Positions 9,246 through 19,255 of a DNA stretch of 57,007 bases are shown here, one piece after another. Positions within the stretch are counted from its first letter, which is position 1. The number at the start of each line of letters is the position of its first letter. Both the position numbers and the translations under genes were made by a program. The notes beneath the pieces were generated by a model. It was given only the letters and a program-made list of their open reading frames with translations, was not told the DNA's origin and did no database searches. Source of the DNA: [Mycobacterium] zoologicum (GTDB lineage: Bacteria > Actinomycetota > Actinomycetes > Mycobacteriales > Mycobacteriaceae); the NCBI RefSeq assembly GCF_020172665.1, contig NZ_CP083985.1:1460891-1517897 (forward strand), given 5' to 3'.

Positions 9246-10352
9246 GTGGCACAGCGTGAATTCTTGCAAGATCTATTCCAGCCCGTGACCGTTCGTTCGC
9301 TGACCATCCCGAACCGGTTCGCGATGGCGCCGATGACCCGGCAGGCATCACCGGGCGGCATCCCCGGAGTTGACGTCGCCGATTACTACCGACGGCGTGC
9401 CGCGGGCGGGGTCGGGCTGATCATCACCGAGGGCATCCGGTTGCCCGACCCGGCGGCGGGATTCCCGGCCAGCGTGCCGACGATCGCCGGTGACGAGGTG
9501 CTCGCCGGCTGGACACGCGTCGTCGACGGCGTGCACGCCGAAGGCGCCACCATTGCCGCCCAGCTGTGGCACCAGGGGGTTGAACGCCGCGACGACGACG
9601 GGGTGGTGCCGGTCGGGCCGTCGGGTGTCGACGGACGGGGTGAGCCCCGCGGCAGGGCGCTGGAGCGCGACGAGCTCCACGAGATAGCGCAGGAGTTCGC
9701 CGGCAGTGCTGTCAACGCGCGCGACGTCGGCTTCGACGCGGTCGAGATCCACGGCGCCCACGGTTATCTGCTGGACGAGTTCTTCTGGGAGCGCACCAAC
9801 CGTCGTACCGACGAATACGGCGGCTCGCTGGCCGCGCGGACCCGATTCCCGGCCGAGGTGGTCGCGGCGGTCCGCGACGCCGTGGGACCGGATTACCCGA
9901 TCATCTTCCGGTTCTCGCAGTGGAAGGGCACCGACTACGCGGCGTCGATCGTCGAGGATCCGGCCCAGTTGGCCGAACTGCTCACGCCGCTGGTCGAAGC
10001 CGGAGTCGACATGCTGCACCCGTCGACGCGCAGGCACTACGTGCCCGCGTTCCCCGACGACGACGCCGAGCTGAGCCTGGCCGGATGGACCAAGAAGGTC
10101 AGCGGTGTGCCGGTGATCGCGGTGGGATCGGTCGGCCTGGACACCCAGTTCCGCAGCGAGAAACGCGGCGAGGTGATCGCGCCTGCACCGACTGACCTTC
10201 TGGTGGAGCAGTTCGAGGCGGGGGAGTTCGATGTGGTGGCGGTGGGGCGCGCCCTGCTGGCCGACCCGACCTGGGTGAATCGTCTGCGCCGAGGCGAGCT
10301 GGACGGGTTCGGCGGCTACGACGCGGCGGTCGCGCTTTCCAAACTGGCCTGA
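9246..10352 (+). CDS. Old-yellow-enzyme family NADH:flavin oxidoreductase
   Basis: 368-aa FMN-dependent TIM-barrel reductase. The N-terminus PNRFAMAPMTRQ is the FMN phosphate and isoalloxazine contact region. The mid-region FDAVEIHGAHGYLLDEFFW carries the family HGAHGYL signature, and VVAVGRALLADP is the C-terminal FMN-phosphate motif. The physiological substrate cannot be deduced. GTG 9246 was preferred over TTG 9234 because GGAG sits 6 nt before it. The gene lies 45 bp after nucS on the same strand; it is not part of the M. tuberculosis gene order I recall. Confidence 0.88.
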   Translation: MAQREFLQDLFQPVTVRSLTIPNRFAMAPMTRQASPGGIPGVDVADYYRRRAAGGVGLIITEGIRLPDPAAGFPASVPTIAGDEVLAGWTRVVDGVHAEGATIAAQLWHQGVERRDDDGVVPVGPSGVDGRGEPRGRALERDELHEIAQEFAGSAVNARDVGFDAVEIHGAHGYLLDEFFWERTNRRTDEYGGSLAARTRFPAEVVAAVRDAVGPDYPIIFRFSQWKGTDYAASIVEDPAQLAELLTPLVEAGVDMLHPSTRRHYVPAFPDDDAELSLAGWTKKVSGVPVIAVGSVGLDTQFRSEKRGEVIAPAPTDLLVEQFEAGEFDVVAVGRALLADPTWVNRLRRGELDGFGGYDAAVALSKLA

Positions 10353-10356
10353 TCGC

Positions 10357-10362
10357 TACGCT
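10357..10362 (+). promoter_or_regulatory. -10 hexamer for leaderless Rv1322-like gene
   Basis: TACGCT is 7 nt before the ATG at 10370. No Shine-Dalgarno-like sequence is present, so leaderless expression is likely. Confidence 0.55.
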
Positions 10363-10369
10363 GTTCACC

Positions 10370-10663
10370 ATGGCTCGCCGCCGCAGCCCCTCGCGTCCGC
10401 ACCAGCCGTTGCGACTGTCGGCGAACCCGCAGCGCGTCGAGACCGGACCGGACGGCTACGACTACGTGGTGGCGTCCATCGCCGGCTCCCGGGCGCTCAA
10501 GGTGTATCGGTGTCCCGGCTGCGATCATGAGATTCGTTGCGGCGTAGCGCATGTGGTGACATGGCGAGCCGAGTCAGATGCTTCCGGTGAGGATCGGCGG
10601 CACTGGCACACACCGTGCTGGACCAATCGCGCAACCCGGGGCCCGACCCGGAAGTGGTCTTAA
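10370..10663 (+). CDS. Small conserved zinc-ribbon-like protein (Rv1322-like)
   Basis: 97-aa basic protein of unknown function with length and position matching Rv1322 (98 aa). It has an Arg/Pro-rich N-terminus, then a CPGCDHEI pair, a GVAHVV His and a C-terminal HWHTPCW. The spaced Cys/His set could bind one zinc. No catalytic motif is visible. A hairpin shared with the convergent epimerase gene follows. I infer a metal-binding structural or nucleic-acid-associated protein only weakly. Confidence 0.85.
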   Translation: MARRRSPSRPHQPLRLSANPQRVETGPDGYDYVVASIAGSRALKVYRCPGCDHEIRCGVAHVVTWRAESDASGEDRRHWHTPCWTNRATRGPTRKWS

Positions 10664-10671
10664 GTAGCCCC

Positions 10672-10686
10672 GACCACGAAGTGGTC
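10672..10686. terminator. Bidirectional hairpin between convergent genes
   Basis: GACCAC-GAA-GTGGTC forms a 6-bp stem with a 3-nt loop in the 31-bp gap between two convergent genes. An extra GTGGTC copy at 10654-10659 could form an alternative pairing. Confidence 0.5.
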
Positions 10687-10694
10687 CTAAAGAC

Positions 10695-11186
10695 TCAGTG
10701 TTTCGGGGCGCTCGCTGCCGGCTCGACCAACTCGACCAGCACGCCGCCGGCGTCCTTGGGGTGGATGAAGTTGATCCGCGAGTTCGACGTGCCACGCCGG
10801 GGCGCCTCGTAGAGCAGTCGGACGCCCTGCTCGCGCAGACGTTCGGAAAGGGCATCGATGTCACTGGTTCGGTAGGCGAGCTGCTGCAGACCGGGGCCAC
10901 GCTTGTCCAGGAACTTCGCGATGGTCGACGACTCGTCGATGGGGGCCATCAGCTGGAGCTGGGCACTGCCGACCGGGGCGCCGCGCACCGCCAGCATCGC
11001 CTCGACGATGCCCTGCTCCTCGTTGACCTCTTCGTGCAGCACGATCATGCCGAGCTGGTCGTGGTACCACTTCTTGGCCGCTTCCAGATCCGGCACCGCG
11101 ATGCCGACGTGGTCGATCGCTGTCACCAGGGCCGAGGCCAACGGGGTGCGCGCCTCGAACGGGCCGGCGAAGGATTCGGTCGTCAT
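10695..11186 (-). CDS. Methylmalonyl-CoA epimerase
   Basis: 163-aa glyoxalase/VOC-fold enzyme that interconverts (S)- and (R)-methylmalonyl-CoA, linking propionyl-CoA metabolism to methylmalonyl-CoA mutase. Two betaalphabeta repeats are visible. Metal ligands fit AIDHVGIAV (His), a central region around LQLMAPI and QQLAYR, and the C-terminal VLVELVEP (Glu). It corresponds to Rv1322A. The ATG at 11186 has TACCGT 7 nt upstream, indicating a leaderless transcript. The divergent fadA4 next door fits shared short-chain acyl-CoA metabolism. Confidence 0.93.
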   Translation of the reverse strand: MTTESFAGPFEARTPLASALVTAIDHVGIAVPDLEAAKKWYHDQLGMIVLHEEVNEEQGIVEAMLAVRGAPVGSAQLQLMAPIDESSTIAKFLDKRGPGLQQLAYRTSDIDALSERLREQGVRLLYEAPRRGTSNSRINFIHPKDAGGVLVELVEPAASAPKH

Positions 11187-11193
11187 AGGGCTA

Positions 11194-11199
11194 ACGGTA
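11194..11199 (-). promoter_or_regulatory. -10 hexamer for leaderless epimerase gene
   Basis: On the minus strand TACCGT is 7 nt before the ATG at 11186. It lies in the 82-bp gap shared with divergent fadA4. Confidence 0.55.
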
Positions 11200-11268
11200 A
11201 CCTGACTGGAAACATCGCGCTGCGCCGATCGGCAAGATCGGCCGTTCACACCCGGCCTGGAGGTAGTC

Positions 11269-12450
11269 ATGACGACATCGGTGATCGTTGCTGGGGCTCG
11301 GACCCCCATCGGCCGGCTGATGGGTTCGCTGAAGGAATTCTCCGGCAGTGACCTGGGGGCCATCGCCATCGCCGGGGCGCTGGAGAAAGCGAAGGTCCCG
11401 GCGTCGCTTATCGACTACGTGATCATGGGCCAGGTGCTCACCGCGGGCGCCGGTCAGATGCCGGCCCGGCAGGCGGCGGTGGGCGCGGGCATCGGCTGGG
11501 ACGTCCCGACGCTGACCATCAACAAGATGTGCCTGTCCGGGATCAACGCCATCGCCATGGCTGACCAGCTGATCCGCGCCGGCGAGTTCGACGTGGTGGT
11601 CGCCGGCGGCCAGGAGTCGATGACCCAGGCTCCGCACCTGCTGCCCAAGAGCCGCGAGGGCTACAAGTACGGCGACGTCACGGCACTCGACCACATGGCC
11701 TACGACGGCCTGCACGACGTGTTCACCGATCAGCCGATGGGTGCGCTGACCGAGCAGCGCAATGACGAGGACAAGTTCACCCGCGCCGAGCAGGACGAGT
11801 TTGCCGCCGAGTCGCACCGCAAGGCCGCCGCGGCGTGGAAGGACGGCGTCTTCGCCGATGAGGTGGTGCCGGTGAAGATCCCGCAGCGCAAGGGGGATCC
11901 GCTGGAGTTCACCGAGGACGAGGGCATCCGGGCCAACACCACCGCGGACTCCCTCGGCGGGCTCAAGCCGGCGTTCCGCAAGGACGGAACCATCACCGCC
12001 GGTTCGTCGTCGCAGATCTCCGACGGCGCCGCCGCGGTGGTCGTGATGAGCAAGGCCAAAGCGCAGGAATTGGGGCTGGACTGGCTGTGCGAGATCGGCG
12101 CCCACGGCGTCGTCGCCGGGCCGGATTCGACCCTGCAATCCCAGCCGGCCAACGCCATCAAGAAAGCCATCGCGAAGGAGGGCATCACCGTCGATCAACT
12201 CGACGTGGTGGAGATCAACGAGGCGTTCGCGGCGGTGTCGCTGGCCTCGACCCGTGAACTGGGAATCGACCCCGACGTCGTCAACGTGCACGGCGGGGCG
12301 ATCGCCGTCGGACACCCGATCGGGATGTCGGGCGCCCGCATCACGCTGCACGCCGCGCTGGCGCTCAAGCAGCGCGGGTCCGGCTACGCGGTGGCGGCGC
12401 TGTGCGGTGCCGGTGGCCAGGGTGACGCCCTGATTCTGCGCGCCGGGTAG
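11269..12450 (+). CDS. fadA4: Acetyl-CoA acetyltransferase (thiolase) FadA4
   Basis: 393-aa biosynthetic-type thiolase. The acyl-accepting cysteine is in [10 protein letters not shown] (about residue 89), the base His in [11 protein letters not shown], and the second Cys in CGAGGQGDA near the C-terminus. It condenses two acetyl-CoA to acetoacetyl-CoA or runs in reverse. A good GGAGG lies 6 nt before the ATG. It is the Rv1323 homologue, divergent from methylmalonyl-CoA epimerase, as in M. tuberculosis. Two tandem hairpins follow the gene. Confidence 0.95.
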   Translation: MTTSVIVAGARTPIGRLMGSLKEFSGSDLGAIAIAGALEKAKVPASLIDYVIMGQVLTAGAGQMPARQAAVGAGIGWDVPTLTINKMCLSGINAIAMADQLIRAGEFDVVVAGGQESMTQAPHLLPKSREGYKYGDVTALDHMAYDGLHDVFTDQPMGALTEQRNDEDKFTRAEQDEFAAESHRKAAAAWKDGVFADEVVPVKIPQRKGDPLEFTEDEGIRANTTADSLGGLKPAFRKDGTITAGSSSQISDGAAAVVVMSKAKAQELGLDWLCEIGAHGVVAGPDSTLQSQPANAIKKAIAKEGITVDQLDVVEINEAFAAVSLASTRELGIDPDVVNVHGGAIAVGHPIGMSGARITLHAALALKQRGSGYAVAALCGAGGQGDALILRAG

Positions 12451-12457
12451 CGGCCTT

Positions 12458-12492
12458 CCTACGGTTGCGTAGGTTGCTGGACCCGTAGGTCC
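12458..12492 (+). terminator. Tandem hairpins after fadA4
   Basis: CCTACG-GTTG-CGTAGG (12458-12473, 6-bp stem) is followed closely by GGACC-CGTA-GGTCC (12479-12492, 5-bp stem). Neither has a T-tract, which is common for mycobacterial terminators. The rest of the gap to 12595 shows nothing else. Confidence 0.5.
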
Positions 12493-12595
12493 GGCACCGG
12501 GGAAATGGGAGTGTGATCTTGCTCATAGTGGGCCTTGTCGGGGCGAAGTCGACCGCCGCCGTGGACGCGGCGGCGCACATGACAGACTTGACGGC

Positions 12596-13489
12596 GTGAC
12601 GCGTCCTCGGCCCCCGATCGGCCCGGCATTGGCCGGCGCAGTGGACCTGTCCGGTCTCAAGCAACCGGCTGCGGGGCCGGCCGGGGAGGTCCCGACTCCG
12701 CCGGGTGCCACCGAGATCACCGAGGCCAACTTCGAAGACGAGGTGCTGGTCCGGTCCAATCAGGTACCGGTGGTGGTGCTGCTGTGGTCCCCGCGCAGCG
12801 AAGCCTGCATCCAGTTGGCCGACAACCTGGCCAGATTGGCCGCCGGTGACGGCGGCACCTGGTCGCTGGCCATGGTCAACGTCGACGTCGCCCCGCGGGT
12901 GGCGCAGGTGTTCGGCGTGGACGCGGTACCCGCCGTGGTGGCGCTGGCCGCCGGACAACCCATCACGAGCTTTCAAGGGCCGCAGCCGCCGGACCAGCTG
13001 CGCCGCTGGGTGGACTCGCTGCTGTCGGCCACCGCGGGCAAGCTCTCCGGCGGCGGTGACGCCGAACAGCCCGCCCCGGTCGACCCCGTCCTGGCCCAAG
13101 CCCGCCAATACCTCGACGCCGGTGACTTCGACGCGGCCCGCGTCGCCTATCAGGGGTTGCTGGACGCCGACCCGAACCACGCCGAGGCCAAGGGTGCACT
13201 GCGCCAGCTCACCTTCCTGGAACGGGCCACCGGCCGGAATCCCGATGCACCGGGGATTGCCGACGCCGCCCCCGACGACATCGAGGCCGCCTTTGCCGCA
13301 GCCGACGTGTCGATCATGAACCAGGACGTCCATGCCGCCTTCGACCGGCTGATCGCCTTGGTGCGCCGGACCGCCGGCGACGAGCGCGCCGCGGTGCGGA
13401 CCCGGCTGGTGGAGCTGTTCGAGCTGTTCGACCCCGCCGATCCGGACGTGGTCGCCGGCCGCCGCAACCTGGCCAACGCGCTGTACTGA
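12596..13489 (+). CDS. CnoX/YbbN-like thioredoxin-TPR protein
   Basis: 297-aa homologue of Rv1324. Residues about 45-150 form a thioredoxin fold (VVVLLWSPRSEAC) and residues about 165-297 form tetratricopeptide-like helices (VLAQARQYLDAGDFDAA). The usual CxxC redox site is replaced by SPRSEAC, so there is no dithiol active site. This resembles the CnoX/YbbN group of redox-inactive or chlorinated-chaperone thioredoxins. It is probably cytosolic and handles unfolded proteins. The start is GTG at 12596 and the gene converges on glgB with a 5-bp gap. Confidence 0.88.
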   Translation: MTRPRPPIGPALAGAVDLSGLKQPAAGPAGEVPTPPGATEITEANFEDEVLVRSNQVPVVVLLWSPRSEACIQLADNLARLAAGDGGTWSLAMVNVDVAPRVAQVFGVDAVPAVVALAAGQPITSFQGPQPPDQLRRWVDSLLSATAGKLSGGGDAEQPAPVDPVLAQARQYLDAGDFDAARVAYQGLLDADPNHAEAKGALRQLTFLERATGRNPDAPGIADAAPDDIEAAFAAADVSIMNQDVHAAFDRLIALVRRTAGDERAAVRTRLVELFELFDPADPDVVAGRRNLANALY

Positions 13490-13494
13490 CCGGG

Positions 13495-15732
13495 CTATTC
13501 GGGCTCGAGCCACAGCGCGGACAACGCCGGCAGCACCAGCACCGCCGACGCCGGCCGACCATGCCAGGGATCTTCGGTGGCGTGAAATTCACCCAGGTTG
13601 CCGATGCCTGAACCCCGGTAGATCTGCGCGTCGGTGTTGAGCACTTCGCGCCACCCGCCGGATTGCGGCAGGCCCAGCCGATACTCGGTGTGGGTGATGC
13701 CGGCGAAGTTGAACACACAGGCCAGCATTGACCCGTCGGCGCCGAAGCGCAGGAAACTCAGCACGTTGTTGGCCGAGTCGTTGGCGTCGATCCAGGAGTA
13801 GCTGCGCAGGTCGTCGTCTTGGCTCCACAGTGCCGGAATGGCGAGATAGTGGCCGTTGATGTCGCTGACCAGGCGCTGAATGCCGCGTGAGTAGCCGTCC
13901 GGCTCGTCGAGCTGGAACCAGTCCAGGCCGCGGTCGTGGCACCATTCGCTGCGCTGCCCGAACTCCTGGCCCATGAACAGCAACTGCTTTCCGGGATGCG
14001 CCCACTGGTAGGCCAGCAGCGCCCGCAGGCCCGCCGCCTTCTGGTGATCGTCACCGGGCATTCGCGACCACAGCGTGCCCTTGCCGTGCACCACCTCGTC
14101 GTGGCTGATCGGCAGCACGTAACTCTCGTTGTAGGCGTAGAGCATCGAGAACGTCATGTTGTGGTGGTGGTAGCTTCGATGCACCGGGTCGTGGCCGAGG
14201 TAGGCCAGGGTGTCATGCATCCAGCCCATGTTCCATTTCATCGAAAAGCCCAGGCCGCCAAGGCTGGTGTTCCGGGTGACACCTGGCCATGAGGTGGATT
14301 CCTCGGCGATGGTCACGGTGCCCGGCGCCACCCGGTGCGCGGTCGCAGTCAACTCCTGAATGAACTGCACCGCCTCTAGATTCTCCCGGCCACCGTGGAT
14401 ATTCGGCGTCCAACCGCCGTGCGGCCGCGAATAATCCCGGTAGAGCATCGACGCCACCGCGTCCACCCGCAGCCCGTCGACGTGGAACTCAGTCAGCCAG
14501 TACAGCGCGTTGGCGACCAGGAAGTTGCGCACCTCGGGCCGGCCGAAGTCGAAGACATAAGTGCCCCAGTCGAGTTGCTCACCGCGGCGTGGATCGGAAT
14601 GCTCGTAGAGCGCCGTCCCGTCGAAACGGCCCAGGGCCCAGTCGTCCTTCGGAAAGTGCGCCGGCACCCAGTCCACGATCACGCCGATCCCGGCCCGGTG
14701 CAGCGTGTCGACCAGCATCCGGAAATCGTCGGGCGTACCGAAACGTGCGGTGGGGGCGTAGTACGACGTCACCTGGTATCCCCAGGACCCGCCGAACGGG
14801 TGCTCAGCCACCGGAAGAAACTCGACGTGGGTGAATCCCTGCTGCACAACGTATTCCGTCAACTCAGAGGCGAGTTCGCGATAGTCGAGCCCCGGCTTCC
14901 AGGAGCCCAGGTGTACCTCGTAGGTGCTCATCGGCTCGGCCAGCGGATTGCGTGTGGGCCGCTGTGACATCCATTCGTCGTCGGTCCAGGCGTGGGTGCT
15001 GCGCGTGACCTGCGAGGCGGTCCGCGGTGGCACCTCGGTGGCGAAGGCGAACGGGTCCGCGCGGTCGGTGATCGCACCGCCGGCGGTGTGAATACGGAAC
15101 TTGTACAGGCCATCCGGGGGGAAGTCGGGCCAGAACAACTCCCAGACCCCGGAGGAACCCAACGATCGCAACGGTGCGTCGTTGCTGTCCCAGCCGTTGA
15201 AGTCGCCGATCAGGCCCACGCCGACGGCATTGGGCGCCCACACCGCGAACGAGACTCCGACGACCTCGCCGTCTGGGGTGGTCAACGTCCGCCTGTGGGC
15301 ACCCATCACCTCCCACAGACGTTCGTGTCGACCCTCGCTGAACAGGTGCAGGTCGAATTCGCCCAGCGTCGGCGCGAAGCGGTAACCGTCTACGATGGTG
15401 TGCACTCCGGTGGGTTCGGCGAACCGGGCCGATTCCGGGTAGTGCAGCTCCAGTCGGTAGTCGGCCAGGCCTGTGACCGGCAACTCGACCGCGAACAGCC
15501 CGGAGCCCAGGGGGTCCATGGTGAACCGGTCGGTTCCGGCGAGCACCACGACCTGACGCGCACGTGGCCGCAGCACCCGCACCACGGTGACACCGTGGTA
15601 TTCGTGGGCGCCCAGTATCGAGTGCGGATCGTGGTGTTCGCCGGCCAGCAGCCGAGCGATATCCACGGGCGACAGCTTGGGTGGTAGCGAGATGACCGGC
15701 TCGATGTCGTCGACCTCGGCACGGCCAGCCAC
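13495..15732 (-). CDS. glgB: 1,4-alpha-glucan branching enzyme GlgB
   Basis: 745-aa GH13 branching enzyme that makes alpha-1,6 branches in glycogen or alpha-glucan. It has an N-terminal N1 module, a CBM48 beta-sandwich ([20 protein letters not shown]) and a TIM barrel with the nucleophile Asp in [10 protein letters not shown], the acid/base Glu in [11 protein letters not shown], and [12 protein letters not shown] 15732 was chosen because GGAG lies 6 nt upstream; a GTG at 15783 is possible. M. tuberculosis GlgB is 731 aa. In M. tuberculosis glgE and glgP lie between glgB and dinG; neither is present here. Confidence 0.95.
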   Translation of the reverse strand: MAGRAEVDDIEPVISLPPKLSPVDIARLLAGEHHDPHSILGAHEYHGVTVVRVLRPRARQVVVLAGTDRFTMDPLGSGLFAVELPVTGLADYRLELHYPESARFAEPTGVHTIVDGYRFAPTLGEFDLHLFSEGRHERLWEVMGAHRRTLTTPDGEVVGVSFAVWAPNAVGVGLIGDFNGWDSNDAPLRSLGSSGVWELFWPDFPPDGLYKFRIHTAGGAITDRADPFAFATEVPPRTASQVTRSTHAWTDDEWMSQRPTRNPLAEPMSTYEVHLGSWKPGLDYRELASELTEYVVQQGFTHVEFLPVAEHPFGGSWGYQVTSYYAPTARFGTPDDFRMLVDTLHRAGIGVIVDWVPAHFPKDDWALGRFDGTALYEHSDPRRGEQLDWGTYVFDFGRPEVRNFLVANALYWLTEFHVDGLRVDAVASMLYRDYSRPHGGWTPNIHGGRENLEAVQFIQELTATAHRVAPGTVTIAEESTSWPGVTRNTSLGGLGFSMKWNMGWMHDTLAYLGHDPVHRSYHHHNMTFSMLYAYNESYVLPISHDEVVHGKGTLWSRMPGDDHQKAAGLRALLAYQWAHPGKQLLFMGQEFGQRSEWCHDRGLDWFQLDEPDGYSRGIQRLVSDINGHYLAIPALWSQDDDLRSYSWIDANDSANNVLSFLRFGADGSMLACVFNFAGITHTEYRLGLPQSGGWREVLNTDAQIYRGSGIGNLGEFHATEDPWHGRPASAVLVLPALSALWLEPE

Positions 15733-15802
15733 GCATACTCCGTTCGTCGTCGGGCTTTTCACCCACGGTAATCGGTGGGGCACCGGCCTGAGAGGTGAGA
15801 CG

Positions 15803-17251
15803 TCAGGGGAAGCGTTGCAGGCAACGGTCGTCGTCGCTGAGCACCCCGGTGCGATAGGCGTCGATGCGGGAGAACCCGGCCGGGACCGACTCGCCGTTGA
15901 CGTCGCCGGCCGCCAGGCCGTTGGTGAGCAACCCGGCGACCGCTTCGTCGAGGTCGCCGGCGGTCAGCGCGATGATGCCGCCGTTGGAGGTGGTGACCCC
16001 CTGGGACAGCCTGGTGGTGGCCACCCCGGTCAGGCACGCGGTTCGCAGTGCGGCGGCGGCGTTGTCGAGCACCAGCCCGCCGTGCTCTATCTGCACGGCC
16101 TGCAGATACCGCGAGACCAGCATCGAGTACGCGGTGTTGTCGCCGGACAGTGTCGCCAGCTTCTCGTCCCGATTGGGCGTGCCGATGGCCTGTAGAGCCG
16201 GCAGGTCGACGTTGATGGTGTTGGTCGCCGGGCAGTACGACGCCGGCGGACTGGGGCGGGCGTCGGTGCACGACGACGCGGCCCCGGCATCGAAGCTGAG
16301 CTGCGGGGGCTTGGCGGGTTTGTAAAGGATGTTCATCGCCTCGACGATGACCTGCGCCGAGTCTTCGCTGACCGCGACCTCACCGGTCTGGTCCTGCTGC
16401 AACTGGATCGGAAGTTCACCGCGGCGCTGTTCGATCTCCTCGGCGTCGATGGACCGGCACGAGTCCGCGCCCTCGGTGAACCCGAACTGGAACGCCGAGA
16501 TTCGCTCGAATGCCGAGCCGTGTTCGTTGTCGCCGATCGTCTCGTCGGGCTGCAGCAGTGGATCACGCAGCGCCAGCATCGTGGACAGCACGCCGTTCAG
16601 CCCGTCGCCGGTGCTGAGCGTGAAGCGCGGCGAGTCGCCCTGGGCCACCCAACGCAGGTAGACACCGGCCAGGCAGTCGGCCTGCTGTTCGGCGACCAGG
16701 GTGGGGGTCTCACGCCGTTTGGTGATGCCGGCCGCCCGGGCGATCGCGTGACCGTACTCGTGGGCGAGCACCATCGGGATGGCCATGTCGCCGTAGGCGC
16801 GGCGCAGCGCAGGCAGCAATATCCGGCGATCCCAGCCGATGGTGTTGTCCAGGTAGCAGTAGGCGGCGTTGACCAGTAGGAAAGTCCTGCTCCGGCAGAA
16901 CGTTCCGCGGGGCCGCGCAGGGTCCCAGGACAGTAGCGAGCTCGCCGGCCGGAAGTCACCGTCGAAGCTGTTGGGGTAGGTGGTCGTCCAGAACGCCTCG
17001 AGGTCGCTGACGGATTGTGCGGCGAGCTGATCGATCCGCCCGCCGTCGGTGTCCTTGACCTCACGGTCCGGCGGCGGGGCGTCGGGCCGCAGCCCGGTCG
17101 GCCCGTCGACGGCCTGCAGACCGCCCACCCGGAACGGGTCGGCGAAGCTGGACACCGCTTTCCCGTCGAGCATGTGGGCGCATCCGCTGAGCAGCAGGAT
17201 CAGGGTGCAGGCCGCCGCACACATACGAGGGGTTCGGCAGGCAGGTGGCAT
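15803..17251 (-). CDS. Zinc-metallopeptidase-like lipoprotein
   Basis: 482-aa predicted lipoprotein with lipobox LLLSGC close to the N-terminus. The motif [12 protein letters not shown] (about residue 170) is a clear HExxH zinc-peptidase site, and [11 protein letters not shown] about 20 residues on supplies the likely third ligand Glu and Asp, as in the neutral zinc metallopeptidase (YpfJ-like, PF04228) group. The C-terminal 200 residues contain more Cys pairs and no recognised domain. ATG 17251 was preferred because TATTGT lies 8 nt before it. It probably acts on the outer face of the cytoplasmic membrane. It occupies the place of glgE and glgP between glgB and dinG. The substrate is unknown. 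Confidence 0.8.
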   Translation of the reverse strand: MPPACRTPRMCAAACTLILLLSGCAHMLDGKAVSSFADPFRVGGLQAVDGPTGLRPDAPPPDREVKDTDGGRIDQLAAQSVSDLEAFWTTTYPNSFDGDFRPASSLLSWDPARPRGTFCRSRTFLLVNAAYCYLDNTIGWDRRILLPALRRAYGDMAIPMVLAHEYGHAIARAAGITKRRETPTLVAEQQADCLAGVYLRWVAQGDSPRFTLSTGDGLNGVLSTMLALRDPLLQPDETIGDNEHGSAFERISAFQFGFTEGADSCRSIDAEEIEQRRGELPIQLQQDQTGEVAVSEDSAQVIVEAMNILYKPAKPPQLSFDAGAASSCTDARPSPPASYCPATNTINVDLPALQAIGTPNRDEKLATLSGDNTAYSMLVSRYLQAVQIEHGGLVLDNAAAALRTACLTGVATTRLSQGVTTSNGGIIALTAGDLDEAVAGLLTNGLAAGDVNGESVPAGFSRIDAYRTGVLSDDDRCLQRFP

Positions 17252-17272
17252 GGGGAAGAACAATAGTTGGCC

Positions 17273-19255
17273 TCAGCCCTCCCGCAGCCGCTGCAGCGCC
17301 AGTAGGACTTTGTCGGTGTCAGTCGTCGCCCAATACGGCGGCAGTGATGCGCGCAGATATCCGGCGTAGCGGGCGGTCGCCATCCGTGAGTCGAGGATCG
17401 CCACGACTCCCCGGTCGTCGACGCTGCGCAGCAGCCGTCCGGTGCCCTGGGCCAGCAGCAAAGCGGCGTGATTGGCGGCGACCTCCATGAATCCGTTGCC
17501 GCCGCGGGCACTGATGGCGCGCTGTCGGGCGGTCAGCAGCGGATCGTCGGGCCGCGGGAACGGGATGCGGTCGATGAGCACCAGCGACAGCGACGGCCCC
17601 GGCACATCGACGCCCTGCCACAGCGACAACGTGCCGAACAGTGAGGTCTCGTCGGCGGCGGCGAACTGCTCGACCAGTGCGCCGGTGGTGTCGTCGCCCT
17701 GGCACAGCACGGGAGTGTCCAGTCGCTCGCGCATGGCCTCGGCCGCGGTGCGCGCCGCCCGCATCGAGGAGAAGAGCCCCAGGGTGCGGCCACCGGCCGC
17801 GGTGATCAGCCCGGCGATCTCGTCGAGTTGTTCGGCGGTTCCGGTGCCGTCGCGGCCGGGCGGCGGCAGGTGCGCGGCCACGTACAGGATGCCGGCCTTG
17901 GCGTGCTCGAACGGGGAGCCGACATCCAGGCCCCGCCAGGGCGCGGCTTCGGTACCGGTGCCGAGGGTCAGGCCCCAGGCTCCGGCCATCGCATCGAAGG
18001 ATCCGCCGATCGTCAGGGTCGCCGAGGTCAGCACCGTCGTCGCCCGGCCGAACAGCCGGTCGTGCAGCAGGGCGGCCACCGACAGCGGTGCCACCCGCAA
18101 CACGGGCCGCACCGAGCCGCGGTGGTCTTCGTGGCTCAGCCACACCACGTCGGTGCGTTCGGGGATGGACGGTTCGAACGAGGTCAGGATGCGTGCCGCG
18201 GTGTCGGCGATCTCGGTCAGCGCGGCAACCGACTCCTTGCGTGCCGCAGCGGCTTTGGGGTCCGACGGTGCGGTATCGATGGCCGAGCGGACGGCGCCGG
18301 CGGCGTCGCGCAGCGCGGTCAGATAGATCGCCATCTCGTCGTCGAGGTGATCCATCCGGCCGGGTGTGCCATCATGGATCGCCGAGCCGAACGTCAGGGA
18401 GGCGGCGTCGAGGCGCTGAACCAGCTCGGGGGAGACCAGCCGGCCCACCCGGCGCACCGCGACGCCAAGCGCGGCCGCCGTCAGCTCGGCGGTGGCCACC
18501 GAGGTCACCCGGTCCACCAGCTCGTGGGCCTCGTCGACCACCAGCAGTTGGTGCTCGGGCAGCACCGCGGTATCCGAGATGGCGTCGATGGCCAGCAGCG
18601 CGTGGTTGGTGACGACGACATCGGCCTGGCCGGCCACGGCCCGGGCCCGCTCGGCGAAGCAGTCGGTGCCGAACTGGCACCGCGTGGCGCCCACGCATTC
18701 TCGCGCCGACACGCTGACCTGCGACCAGGACCGTTCGGGCACACCGGGTTTGAGGTCGTCCCGGTCGCCGGTGTCGGTGTCTTCGGCCCAGGCCGTGAGA
18801 CGCTGCACATCGCGGCCCAGGGCGCTGGCCGCCATCGGCTCGAACAGCTCCTCCTGCGGCGCCTCGTCGGAGTCCTCGGCGGCTCCGCTGTGGATCTTGT
18901 TCAGGCACAGATAATTTCGGCGCCCTTTGAGCAGTGCGAAGGTGGGCTTGCGGGGTAGCACGGGTTCGAGTGCGTCGGCCAGCCGCGGCAGGTCACGGTC
19001 GACGAGCTGACGCTGCAGGGCGATGGTCGCGGTCGACACCACCACCGGGCTGTCATCGGCCACCGCCCGGGCTATCGCGGGAACGAGGTAGGCCAGCGAT
19101 TTGCCGGTGCCGGTGCCGGCCTGCACCGCCAGGTGCTCGTCGGTGTCGAAGGCCTGTGCCACCGCCTCGGCCATGCGGACTTGGCCGTCGCGTTCGCTGC
19201 CGCCGAGCGCGGCCACGGCGGCGGCGAGCAGCTCGGGTACGGACGGGTCAGTCAT
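17273..19255 (-). CDS. dinG: DinG-family iron-sulfur DNA helicase
   Basis: 660-aa superfamily 2 XPD/DinG-type 5'-3' helicase. Motifs in order: Walker A QAGTGTGKSLAY (about residue 45), Fe-S cysteines in NYLCL and ARECVGATRCQFGTDCF, VVDEAHELVD, and the C-terminal motif VI QGTGRLLRS. The length matches Rv1329c (664 aa). It should unwind R-loops and damaged DNA. The gene is preceded by an NTF2-like gene whose stop overlaps its ATG by 4 bp, so the pair is probably co-translated. Confidence 0.94.
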   Translation of the reverse strand: MTDPSVPELLAAAVAALGGSERDGQVRMAEAVAQAFDTDEHLAVQAGTGTGKSLAYLVPAIARAVADDSPVVVSTATIALQRQLVDRDLPRLADALEPVLPRKPTFALLKGRRNYLCLNKIHSGAAEDSDEAPQEELFEPMAASALGRDVQRLTAWAEDTDTGDRDDLKPGVPERSWSQVSVSARECVGATRCQFGTDCFAERARAVAGQADVVVTNHALLAIDAISDTAVLPEHQLLVVDEAHELVDRVTSVATAELTAAALGVAVRRVGRLVSPELVQRLDAASLTFGSAIHDGTPGRMDHLDDEMAIYLTALRDAAGAVRSAIDTAPSDPKAAAARKESVAALTEIADTAARILTSFEPSIPERTDVVWLSHEDHRGSVRPVLRVAPLSVAALLHDRLFGRATTVLTSATLTIGGSFDAMAGAWGLTLGTGTEAAPWRGLDVGSPFEHAKAGILYVAAHLPPPGRDGTGTAEQLDEIAGLITAAGGRTLGLFSSMRAARTAAEAMRERLDTPVLCQGDDTTGALVEQFAAADETSLFGTLSLWQGVDVPGPSLSLVLIDRIPFPRPDDPLLTARQRAISARGGNGFMEVAANHAALLLAQGTGRLLRSVDDRGVVAILDSRMATARYAGYLRASLPPYWATTDTDKVLLALQRLREG

